Source: Spirochaetales bacterium Spiro_05 (GTDB lineage: Bacteria > Spirochaetota > Spirochaetia > Sphaerochaetales > Sphaerochaetaceae). From it: 34,695 bases of DNA. Under the pieces are notes generated by a model, which saw only the letters and a program-made list of their open reading frames with translations, had not been told where the DNA came from and did not search any database. Both the position numbers and the translations under genes were made by a program. This document shows, one piece after another, positions 28,490 to 34,695 of the stretch (position 1 is the first letter of the stretch; every line of letters starts with the position of its first letter). The DNA is taken from contig LVBG01000031.1 of the NCBI GenBank assembly GCA_001603115.1, positions 1 to 34,695 on the forward strand, written 5' to 3'.

Positions 28490-28906
28490 ATGCTTAGTCC
28501 AAAGAGAATCAAATACAGAAAGAGGCAGCGTGGTACCACCGATGGTGTTGCCCACCGCGGTAATACCATTGCTTTCGGTGAGTTCGCTTTGCTCGCGCTT
28601 GAGCCGAAGTGGATAACCAACCGCCAGATTGAGGCAGCTCGTATCGCCATGACCCGTCACATCAAGCGTGGTGGTAAGGTTTGGATCAGGATTTTCCCTG
28701 ACATGCCCTACACCAAGAAGCCTGCTGAAACCAGACAGGGTAACGGTAAGGGTTCCCCCGAAGGCTGGGTGGCCGTGGTAAAGACCGGTGCTGTGATGTT
28801 CGAGATGGGTGGCGTAAGCGAAGAATTGGCACGTGAAGCATTGGCTCTTGCAGCGTCAAAGCTTCCGATCAAGACAAAGTTTGTCGCCAGAAGGGAAGTG
28901 GAGTAA
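28490..28906 (+). CDS. rplP: 50S ribosomal protein L16
   Basis: This 138-aa protein is L16, which positions A- and P-site tRNAs and aids late 50S assembly. It begins [11 protein letters not shown] and contains the [17 protein letters not shown] block and the [11 protein letters not shown] segment. Length is typical. It follows rpsC after 6 bp. Confidence 0.97.
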   Translation: MLSPKRIKYRKRQRGTTDGVAHRGNTIAFGEFALLALEPKWITNRQIEAARIAMTRHIKRGGKVWIRIFPDMPYTKKPAETRQGNGKGSPEGWVAVVKTGAVMFEMGGVSEELAREALALAASKLPIKTKFVARREVE

Positions 28907-28910
28907 GAGT

Positions 28911-29117
28911 ATGAAGAATTCATATACAGATTTAACCCTTGATGAGCTGGTAGCCAAGAAGGAACAACTTCATAAGGAGTACTTTGACCTTCGCATGGGC
29001 AGAGTGCTCGGGCATGTGGAGAATCCGCTGGCTGTTCGTACCATCAGGAGGAACATCGCTCGTGTGAATACCCGCATTCGCGAATATGAGCTCGGAATCC
29101 GGAAAGCGGCAAAGTAA
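28911..29117 (+). CDS. rpmC: 50S ribosomal protein L29
   Basis: This 68-aa protein is L29, a two-helix coiled protein next to L23 at the tunnel exit. It has the E-L-V-A-K-K-E-Q-L-H-K-E-Y-F-D-L-R and R-T-I-R-R-N-I-A-R blocks. I start at ATG 28911, 4 bp after the rplP stop, with GGAG overlapping that stop; a frame from 28833 would overlap rplP by 74 bp and is rejected. Confidence 0.95.
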   Translation: MKNSYTDLTLDELVAKKEQLHKEYFDLRMGRVLGHVENPLAVRTIRRNIARVNTRIREYELGIRKAAK

Positions 29118-29132
29118 GGGAGAGCGATTCAG

Positions 29133-29384
29133 ATGGAAGTTAACAAGAAAAGTTTTACCGGCCAGGTGGTCAGTGACAAGATGGATAAGACGATTGTCGT
29201 CGCCATCTCCTCCAGAAGACTGCATCCCCTGTACAAGAAGTATGTGACCACCACCAAAAAGGTGAAGGCACATGATGAACGCAACGAGGCCAATATCGGC
29301 GACACTGTGCGTGTTGTTGAAAGCCGCCACATCAGCAAAGACAAGTGCTGGCGTCTCGTGCAGATCGTCGAGCGCGCTCGGTAA
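29133..29384 (+). CDS. rpsQ: 30S ribosomal protein S17
   Basis: This 83-aa protein is S17, an early 16S rRNA-binding OB-fold protein. The [16 protein letters not shown] start region, the H-P-L-Y-K-K-Y segment and [10 protein letters not shown] are all family hallmarks. AGGGAG precedes the start. Last gene of the classical S10 set. Confidence 0.96.
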   Translation: MEVNKKSFTGQVVSDKMDKTIVVAISSRRLHPLYKKYVTTTKKVKAHDERNEANIGDTVRVVESRHISKDKCWRLVQIVERAR

Positions 29385-29399
29385 TAGGAGAAAGACGAT

Positions 29400-29765
29400 A
29401 TGGTACAGATGCAGACGTATTTGAATGTAGCGGACAACAGTGGTGCCAAGCAGGTGCAGTGCATCAAAGTTCTTGGCGGTAGCCACCGGTATGTAGCCGG
29501 CGTTGGTGATATCATCGTCGTTGCTGTTAAGAACGCACTGCCCCACGGCGCCATCAAGAAAGGTGACGTCATGAAGGCCGTAATTGTTCGTACGAAAAAG
29601 GAATACCGCAGACCTGACGGTACCTATATCAGGTTCGATGACAACGCATGCGTTATTATCGATGCCAACAATAACCCGCGCGGTAAGCGCATCTTCGGGC
29701 CCGTAGCAAGAGAGCTGCGTGACAAGTACATGAAGATCGTTTCTCTCGCGCCGGAAGTGTTGTAG
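29400..29765 (+). CDS. rplN: 50S ribosomal protein L14
   Basis: This 121-aa protein is L14, at the subunit interface, where RsfS binds. It contains [10 protein letters not shown] near 7-16 and the [16 protein letters not shown] block. ATAGGAG lies 10 nt upstream of ATG 29400. It opens the spc-type block with no visible promoter of its own. Confidence 0.96.
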   Translation: MVQMQTYLNVADNSGAKQVQCIKVLGGSHRYVAGVGDIIVVAVKNALPHGAIKKGDVMKAVIVRTKKEYRRPDGTYIRFDDNACVIIDANNNPRGKRIFGPVARELRDKYMKIVSLAPEVL

Positions 29766-29777
29766 GAGTGTGTGCAC

Positions 29778-30083
29778 ATGAAGCTTAAAAAGAACGACAC
29801 CGTATTGATTATTGCAGGTAAGGACAAAGGAAAGACCGGCAAGATCGTTAAGGTAGACCGTGAGAAAGAAAGGGTCGTCGTCCAGGGTGCCAACATGGTC
29901 AAGAAGACCATGAAAAAGAAGAATCCGCAGGATAAGGGCGGCATTATGGAAATTGAGGCAGCAGTGCACATTTCCAATGTTGCGTACGTCACCAGCAAGG
30001 GTGAGCCTACCAGGATCGGGTACAAGTTTGATGAAAGCGGCAAGAAAGTCCGCTATGCCAAGAAAACCGGGGAAGTAATCTAA
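29778..30083 (+). CDS. rplX: 50S ribosomal protein L24
   Basis: This 101-aa protein is L24, an assembly initiator. Its KOW motif reads [14 protein letters not shown] near 9-22. I start at ATG 29778, 9 nt after GGAG (29765-29768); an in-frame GTG at 29772 is too close to that site. The last base of its stop codon is the first base of the rplE start, giving tight coupling. Confidence 0.95.
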   Translation: MKLKKNDTVLIIAGKDKGKTGKIVKVDREKERVVVQGANMVKKTMKKKNPQDKGGIMEIEAAVHISNVAYVTSKGEPTRIGYKFDESGKKVRYAKKTGEVI

Positions 30084-30634
30084 TGGAAAAATTTGTACCA
30101 AACCTCAAAACTAAATACCTCGAGACAGTAGCTCCGGCTCTGTTCAAGGAACTTGGCTATTCCTCCAAGATGCAGGTCCCTGCCCTCGAAAAGATTGTCG
30201 TCAGTGTTGGTGTCGGTGAAGCTATTGTCAACAAGAAGCTTCTCGATGCAGCGGTGAAGGAACTTGAGCAGATCACCGGCCAGCATGTACTGAAGACCAA
30301 GGCCAGAAAGTCCATTGCTAACTTCAAGGTCCGTGAGGGCCAGGAAATTGGCGCCATGGTTACCCTTCGCGGTGACAACATGTGGTTTTTCCTGGAGAGG
30401 CTGATCAGTATCGCCCTTCCCCGTGTCAAGGACTTCAAGGGTGTAAAGCCCAATGCCTTTGATGGTCATGGAAACTATTCGCTCGGCGTTACCGAGCAGA
30501 TTATTTTCCCGGAAATCGACTTCGATAAGATCGAGCGTGTCAGCGGCTTCAACATCGCCATTGTTACGACCGCGAAGACCGATGAAGAAGGCTTTGCCCT
30601 GCTTGAGAAGCTTGGCATGCCCTTCAGCAAATAA
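30083..30634 (+). CDS. rplE: 50S ribosomal protein L5
   Basis: This 183-aa protein is L5, which binds 5S rRNA and contacts S13 and P-site tRNA. Conserved blocks include [14 protein letters not shown] near 73-86 and the [11 protein letters not shown] segment. Its ATG overlaps the rplX stop (TAATG), so translation is coupled. Confidence 0.97.
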   Translation: MEKFVPNLKTKYLETVAPALFKELGYSSKMQVPALEKIVVSVGVGEAIVNKKLLDAAVKELEQITGQHVLKTKARKSIANFKVREGQEIGAMVTLRGDNMWFFLERLISIALPRVKDFKGVKPNAFDGHGNYSLGVTEQIIFPEIDFDKIERVSGFNIAIVTTAKTDEEGFALLEKLGMPFSK

Positions 30635-30646
30635 GGGTGGAGACAT

Positions 30647-30832
30647 ATGGCAAAGAAATCAATGATCGTAAAGGCCAATCGGGAGCCCAAGTTCAGTACC
30701 AGACACGTCAATCGCTGCAGAGTTTGTGGCAGACCCCGTGGCTATATGCGCCAGTTCGATATGTGCAGGATCTGCTTCCGCAAATTGGCAAGTGAAGGCC
30801 AGATTCCTGGTGTTACCAAATCCAGTTGGTAG
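30647..30832 (+). CDS. rpsZ: 30S ribosomal protein S14, zinc-binding type
   Basis: This 61-aa protein is the short S14 with four zinc-ligand cysteines: C24 and C27 (C-R-V-C) and C40 and C43 (C-R-I-C). The family blocks R-H-V-N-R-C and [10 protein letters not shown] are present. It differs from the longer zinc-free S14 (rpsN) of enterobacteria. GGTGGAG precedes the ATG. Confidence 0.96.
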   Translation: MAKKSMIVKANREPKFSTRHVNRCRVCGRPRGYMRQFDMCRICFRKLASEGQIPGVTKSSW

Positions 30833-30841
30833 GAGAGAAAA

Positions 30842-31240
30842 ATGGCTGTAAGTGATCCAGTTGCTGATATGCTGACCAAAATCAGAAATGCTAGTTTGGC
30901 TAAGCATGAGAAAGTAGATATTTCCACTTCGAAGATGAAGCTTCAGATTGTCAAGATTCTGAAGAATGAAGGGTATATCAAGAACTTCAAGAAGGTCACC
31001 AAGGATGGGATTTCCTATATCCGCGTCTTCTTGAAGTATGATGAAACGCAAGGTCCTGTATTGCACGGGATTGAACGCATTTCCACTCCCGGCCGCCGGA
31101 TTTATACCGGTTATCGGGATATGCCCCGTGTGTACAACGGACATGGTGTCGTTGTAGTCTCCACTTCTACTGGTATCATCACCGGTAAGAAGGCGACTGA
31201 GAACAAGGTCGGTGGTGAGCTGATCTGCTCTATTTGGTAA
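30842..31240 (+). CDS. rpsH: 30S ribosomal protein S8
   Basis: This 132-aa protein is S8, a primary 16S binder and, in E. coli, the repressor of the spc operon. It begins [17 protein letters not shown], and the [10 protein letters not shown] block and [11 protein letters not shown] near the C-terminus are intact. GGAG precedes the start, 9 bp after rpsZ. Confidence 0.97.
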   Translation: MAVSDPVADMLTKIRNASLAKHEKVDISTSKMKLQIVKILKNEGYIKNFKKVTKDGISYIRVFLKYDETQGPVLHGIERISTPGRRIYTGYRDMPRVYNGHGVVVVSTSTGIITGKKATENKVGGELICSIW

Positions 31241-31251
31241 GGTGGTAAGAA

Positions 31252-31797
31252 ATGTCCAGAATTGGAAAATTGCCGATCACAGTACCGCAAGGGGTCAAGG
31301 TTGCCATCGCCGATGGTGTCATCAATGTTGAAGGTCCCAAGGGAAAGCTGAACTGCCCGACCCGTCCTGAAGTGGTTATCGCCATTGAAGGTTCGGAGAT
31401 TACGGTTCAGCCCAAGGATGAGTCCAAGGAAGCCAATAGCTTTCAGGGTCTCTACCGCCAGCTGATCAACAACATGGTCATTGGAGTCTCCCAGGGATAT
31501 TCCAAGACTTTGCTGATCAACGGTGTTGGATATCGTGCCGACCTGAAGGGTGACCTGTTGACACTTAACCTTGGATACTCCACTTTGATCGAAGTGAAGC
31601 TTCCTGAGGGAATCACTGCTACGCTCGAGAACCCGAACAAGGTTACCCTCAGTGGCATTGATAAGCAGCGTGTTGGTCAGACTTGTGCTGAGATTCGTTC
31701 TCTCCGTGGTCCTGAGCCGTATAAGGGCAAGGGTATCCGGTATGAGAACGAGGTTATCCGCCGCAAGGCCGGTAAGACCGCTTCGGCAAAGAAATAG
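31252..31797 (+). CDS. rplF: 50S ribosomal protein L6
   Basis: This 181-aa protein is L6, near the sarcin-ricin loop. It begins M-S-R-I-G-K-L-P-I-T-V-P and has two repeated domains. The C-terminal signature G-P-E-P-Y-K-G-K-G-I-R-Y near 154-165 is present. Length is standard. Confidence 0.97.
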   Translation: MSRIGKLPITVPQGVKVAIADGVINVEGPKGKLNCPTRPEVVIAIEGSEITVQPKDESKEANSFQGLYRQLINNMVIGVSQGYSKTLLINGVGYRADLKGDLLTLNLGYSTLIEVKLPEGITATLENPNKVTLSGIDKQRVGQTCAEIRSLRGPEPYKGKGIRYENEVIRRKAGKTASAKK

Positions 31798-31813
31798 TGG
31801 GTAGGTAAGAAAG

Positions 31814-32173
31814 ATGAATAGAGTAATCGATAAGAGAAAGAAGCTTGCTCGGCGAAAGCATCACATTCGCAAGAACCTCTCCGGCACTGCCAGCAGGCCG
31901 AGAATGAGCGTTTTCCGCAGCAACTCCCACATGTATGTTCAGGTCATCGACGATGTAGCAGGCAGCACTCTTGTAGCAGCCAGCACCATGGAAGGTGAAC
32001 TGAAGGGCTTGAAGAACACGGTATCTGATGCTGCAAAGCTTGGGGAGACCATTGGAAAGAGAATGCTTGAGAAGAACATCGATACTTGTGTGTTCGACCG
32101 CAATGGCTATCTGTTCCACGGCATTGTCAAGGGCATCGCTGACGGCGCACGCAAAGCCGGCGTTAAGTTCTAG
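31814..32173 (+). CDS. rplR: 50S ribosomal protein L18
   Basis: This 119-aa protein is L18, which binds 5S rRNA with L5. The basic N-terminus (R-K-K-L-A-R-R-K-H-H-I-R-K) and R-M-S-V-F-R-S-N-S-H-M-Y-V-Q-V-I-D-D near 36-53 mark the family, and it ends with G-I-A-D-G-A-R-K-A-G. TAGGTAAG precedes the start, 16 bp after rplF. Confidence 0.96.
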   Translation: MNRVIDKRKKLARRKHHIRKNLSGTASRPRMSVFRSNSHMYVQVIDDVAGSTLVAASTMEGELKGLKNTVSDAAKLGETIGKRMLEKNIDTCVFDRNGYLFHGIVKGIADGARKAGVKF

Positions 32174-32182
32174 GGGGAAACT

Positions 32183-32695
32183 GTGGAAAGATCAAGAGAT
32201 AGAGATAAAGACAGAAACGACGGGTACGTAGAGAAGCTGATCAAGCTCAATCGCGTTGCCAAGGTTGTAAAGGGTGGTAGAAGGTTCTCCTTCTCCGCAC
32301 TGGTTGTTGTAGGTGATCAGAATGGCAAGGTCGGATATGGATTCGGCAAGGCCAATGATGTCACTGAGGCAATCCGCAAAGCCGTCGATCGCGCTAAGGC
32401 TAATATGATCGTAGTTCCCGTGAAGAAGACTTCCATTCCTCATGAGATCGTGGGCAATTACAAGAGCGCCAGTGTGCTGCTCAAGCCCGCAGTTCCCGGT
32501 ACTGGTGTCATCGCCGGTGGGGCTGTGCGTGCTATCTGTGATGCATGTGGTATCAACGACATCCTGAGCAAGTCTCTGGGTTCGAAGAACTCCATCAACA
32601 CGGTGAAGGCTGCCTTTGATGCGCTTGAGCATCTGTTCGATGCGAAGGTCGTGGCCAAGAATCGGGGCAAGTCCCTGAGTGAGATGTGGGGGTAA
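32183..32695 (+). CDS. rpsE: 30S ribosomal protein S5
   Basis: This 170-aa protein is S5, at the mRNA entry and the spectinomycin site. It starts at GTG 32183 after GGGGGA. The segment [15 protein letters not shown] near 24-38 carries the usual loop lysine/glycines linked to spectinomycin sensitivity, and G-Y-G-F-G-K-A follows. An internal start would cut into conserved sequence, so GTG is preferred. Confidence 0.95.
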   Translation: MERSRDRDKDRNDGYVEKLIKLNRVAKVVKGGRRFSFSALVVVGDQNGKVGYGFGKANDVTEAIRKAVDRAKANMIVVPVKKTSIPHEIVGNYKSASVLLKPAVPGTGVIAGGAVRAICDACGINDILSKSLGSKNSINTVKAAFDALEHLFDAKVVAKNRGKSLSEMWG

Positions 32696-32699
32696 GATG

Positions 32700-32888
32700 A
32701 TGGCTGAAGCAAAGAAGATCAAGGTAACCCTGGTCAGAGGGCTCTCCGGTACCCTGCCCAAACAGCGCAGGACCGTTAAGGCTCTTGGACTTGGCAAGAT
32801 TTCCAGCTCGGTTGTACATGATGCCACTCCCGCTAACCTCGGGATGGTCCGTGTAGTTGCACACCTTGTGAAAGTCGAGGAGATGTAA
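32700..32888 (+). CDS. rpmD: 50S ribosomal protein L30
   Basis: This 62-aa protein is L30, with the family's K-V-T-L-V-R-G-L-S-G start and L-G-L-G-K-I-S-S-S-V-V core. Tandem ATGs lie at 32697 and 32700. I choose 32700, since GGGGG (32688-32692) is then 7 nt away and the protein begins M-A-E-A-K-K-I. The ribosome site overlaps the rpsE stop. Confidence 0.93.
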   Translation: MAEAKKIKVTLVRGLSGTLPKQRRTVKALGLGKISSSVVHDATPANLGMVRVVAHLVKVEEM

Positions 32889-32889
32889 G

Positions 32890-33321
32890 ATGGGACAGAT
32901 CAATGCACCGAAGGGTGCCAATACCAAAAAAACGATCGTAGGTCGTGGCGCTTCATCGAAGGGTCGCTCCTGCGGTAGGGGTCACGATGGACAGAACTCC
33001 CGCTCCGGCGGTGGTGTCCGTCTTGGCTTTGAAGGCGGTCAGATGCCTCTGTACCGCCGTGTCGCAAGAAGGGGTTTCTCGAACAGCGTATTCAAGCAAG
33101 AGTATGTGGTCGTGTCCCTCGATGTGATTTCTGCCAACTTCGAAGATGGAGATGTAGTTACCCTCGACGCCCTTAAGGACGCTGGGTTGGTCAAGGGATA
33201 CGATGCACAGGCCAAAATCCTGAGCAACGGCGAACTTACCAAGAAGGTAGTCATTGACGGACTGAAGGTTTCCGCAAGCGCAATCGAGAAGATTAAGGCT
33301 GCGGGCGGCGAAATCAGATAA
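32890..33321 (+). CDS. rplO: 50S ribosomal protein L15
   Basis: This 143-aa protein is L15, a late assembly protein. It has the glycine-rich N-terminal tail (G-R-G-A-S-S-K-G-R-S-C-G-R-G-H-D-G-Q-N-S) and G-G-Q-M-P-L-Y-R-R-V near 49-58. It starts 1 bp after rpmD and precedes secY as usual. Confidence 0.96.
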   Translation: MGQINAPKGANTKKTIVGRGASSKGRSCGRGHDGQNSRSGGGVRLGFEGGQMPLYRRVARRGFSNSVFKQEYVVVSLDVISANFEDGDVVTLDALKDAGLVKGYDAQAKILSNGELTKKVVIDGLKVSASAIEKIKAAGGEIR

Positions 33322-33335
33322 CAAAGAAGGGCTTT

Positions 33336-34652
33336 ATGGCAAACTCCTTAGTTGAGATGTATAGAATCAAGGATCTTCGCAAGAAGATTTTCATAACCCT
33401 GGGCCTGCTGATCGTCAGCAGGATCGGGGCGGTGATTCCTATTCCTGGGATTGATCCGGAAGTTCTGAAACTGTTTTTTCTTTCACAGAGTTCCAGTTCC
33501 AACATCGGTCTTACCGAGTATCTGAACTTTTTCTCTGGCGGAGCATTTTCCAACTTCTCACTCTTTATGCTTGGTGTCATGCCGTACATCAGCACTCAGA
33601 TTATTGTGCAGCTGTTGATGTTGGTCTTGCCCTCGCTGAAGAAGCTGGCTCAGGATCCGTCAGGCCATAAGAAGATCCAGCAGTACACCAGATATGGTAC
33701 GATTGTCGTTTGTCTTGTTCAGTCGTATGTTGTAACCATCTACGCCAACTCCATTCCCGGCGTGATGACGATGGGCGTCCTGCCGTTCACGTTGATTGCT
33801 ATGCTCACCGTGACCACCGGCTCGATGCTTTTGATTTGGATCGGCAATAAGATCACCCAGTGGGGTATCGGAAACGGTATCAGCTTGTTGATCTTCGCCG
33901 GTATCGTCGCAAGATTCCCCGAGGCCGTCTCGGTCCTGTTCAGAAGCATCTCCGCGGGTGTCCTGAACCCGATCGTCGTCTTGGTGGTCTTTGTGATGTT
34001 TTTGGTGGTTGTCGCTCTCGTCGTGTATGAAGAGCAGGGCGTCCGCAAGATTCCTGTAAACTATGCCAAGCGCGTGGTAGGCCGGAAGATGTATGGTGCA
34101 CAGAGCACATACATCCCCATCAAGGTCAACCCCTCTGGTGTTATCCCGGTAATCTTTGCGAGTGCATTGCTCTCGTTCCCGCTGCAGATCGCCACTACCT
34201 TGGGCCCGGAAGTAAGGTGGCTTGCCGCCTTTGCCAACTGGCTGAATCCGCAGGGTGCCCCCTATCTGATTATCTACGCCCTGTTGATCATAGCGTTTGC
34301 TTTCTTCTATACGCAGGTGTCAATGAACCCGGTTGAGATGGCCAAGCAGATTCGTGAGAACGGTGGCTCGGTACCTGGAGTACGGTCCGAGAAGCTTGAG
34401 GAGTACCTTACCAGGATCCTTAATCGCATCGTCCTTCCCGGCTCCATTTTCTTGGCTTTCATTGCCTTGATTCCCACGCTGGTACAGAAGTTCTTCAACT
34501 TCCCCTCGACGGTGGCCATGCTTTTCGGTGGAACGTCACTGCTGATTCTTGTCGGCGTTGACTTGGATACCATGCGCCAGATTGAGGGTGTCATGAAAAT
34601 GCACCACTACGATGGGTTCAATGTGGGTAGCAGAAAGTCAAAACATATTTAG
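33336..34652 (+). CDS. secY: Preprotein translocase subunit SecY
   Basis: This 438-aa protein forms the protein-conducting channel with SecE. Ten membrane segments can be traced. The plug and lateral-gate region includes M-L-G-V-M-P-Y-I-S-T-Q-I-I-V-Q-L near 81-96, and the cytoplasmic loop needed for SecA has the family block K-Y-A-K-R-V-V-G-R with N-Y in place of K-Y (about 241-249). G-N-G-I-S-L-L-I-F near 182-190 is conserved. GAAGGG precedes the ATG. Confidence 0.97.
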   Translation: MANSLVEMYRIKDLRKKIFITLGLLIVSRIGAVIPIPGIDPEVLKLFFLSQSSSSNIGLTEYLNFFSGGAFSNFSLFMLGVMPYISTQIIVQLLMLVLPSLKKLAQDPSGHKKIQQYTRYGTIVVCLVQSYVVTIYANSIPGVMTMGVLPFTLIAMLTVTTGSMLLIWIGNKITQWGIGNGISLLIFAGIVARFPEAVSVLFRSISAGVLNPIVVLVVFVMFLVVVALVVYEEQGVRKIPVNYAKRVVGRKMYGAQSTYIPIKVNPSGVIPVIFASALLSFPLQIATTLGPEVRWLAAFANWLNPQGAPYLIIYALLIIAFAFFYTQVSMNPVEMAKQIRENGGSVPGVRSEKLEEYLTRILNRIVLPGSIFLAFIALIPTLVQKFFNFPSTVAMLFGGTSLLILVGVDLDTMRQIEGVMKMHHYDGFNVGSRKSKHI

Positions 34653-34667
34653 GCTAGGAGCTAGAAC

Positions 34668-34695
34668 ATGAAAGTAAGAGCAAGTGTCAAACCGA
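34668..34695 (+). CDS. rpmJ: 50S ribosomal protein L36, partial (cut by window end)
   Basis: Only nine codons are visible (M-K-V-R-A-S-V-K-P), but this is the standard N-terminus of L36, a small zinc-binding protein, and its place right after secY is the usual one. TAGGAG lies 8 nt upstream. The zinc ligands lie beyond the window end. Confidence 0.85.

Noticed and set aside
34323-34332. Third copy of AATGAACCCG inside secY
   Set aside because: It encodes M-N-P within conserved secY sequence and lacks the GTGTAC partner, so it is coincidental.

Overview
The window looks like chromosomal DNA of a spirochaete, most likely a free-living, moderately GC-rich one of the Sphaerochaeta/Treponema kind. 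This is an inference from the protein sequences, from asparagine at the RpoB position linked to natural rifamycin resistance in spirochaetes, from the zinc-type short S14, and from the gene order (tRNA-Thr, rpmG, tRNA-Trp, secE, nusG, rplKAJL, rpoBC, rpsL, rpsG, tuf, then the S10 and spc operons). No mobile element, CRISPR array, rRNA gene or clear foreign island is visible.

Positions 1-10100 hold small independent units. They are: an Hsp20 chaperone gene behind a near-perfect sigma-54 promoter; a membrane-anchored M20-type metallopeptidase gene divergent from a TetR-type regulator, with a palindrome between them; clpB; a MobA-like nucleotidyltransferase gene running tail-to-tail into clpB; a divergent DUF554 membrane protein gene whose predicted transcript is almost leaderless; a small helix-turn-helix regulator gene; and glgP (glycogen phosphorylase) with its own promoter and intrinsic terminator. 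hsp20 and clpB share a short sequence element upstream of their start codons.

Positions 10100-34695 are one long rightward array for transcription, translation and secretion. A TTGACA-type promoter precedes tRNA-Thr(GGT), rpmG, tRNA-Trp(CCA), secE and nusG. Then come rplK-rplA-rplJ-rplL, rpoB-rpoC and rpsL-rpsG, ending in a strong terminator. A second strong promoter with an unusually long, hairpin-rich leader of about 280 nt precedes tuf. This is followed by the S10 genes (rpsJ to rpsQ) and the spc genes (rplN to secY), and the window ends inside rpmJ. fusA is absent from its usual place between rpsG and tuf.

The protein-coding content is conventional. The points most worth a second look are in regulatory and RNA structure: the tuf leader, the 12-bp inverted repeat that encloses tRNA-Trp and ends in a T-run, the structured spacers at the rplL/rpoB, rpoC/rpsL and tuf/rpsJ junctions, the sigma-54 promoter of hsp20, and the element shared by hsp20 and clpB. 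I saw no clearly new multi-gene system. All structures were read by eye, without folding energies or database searches.
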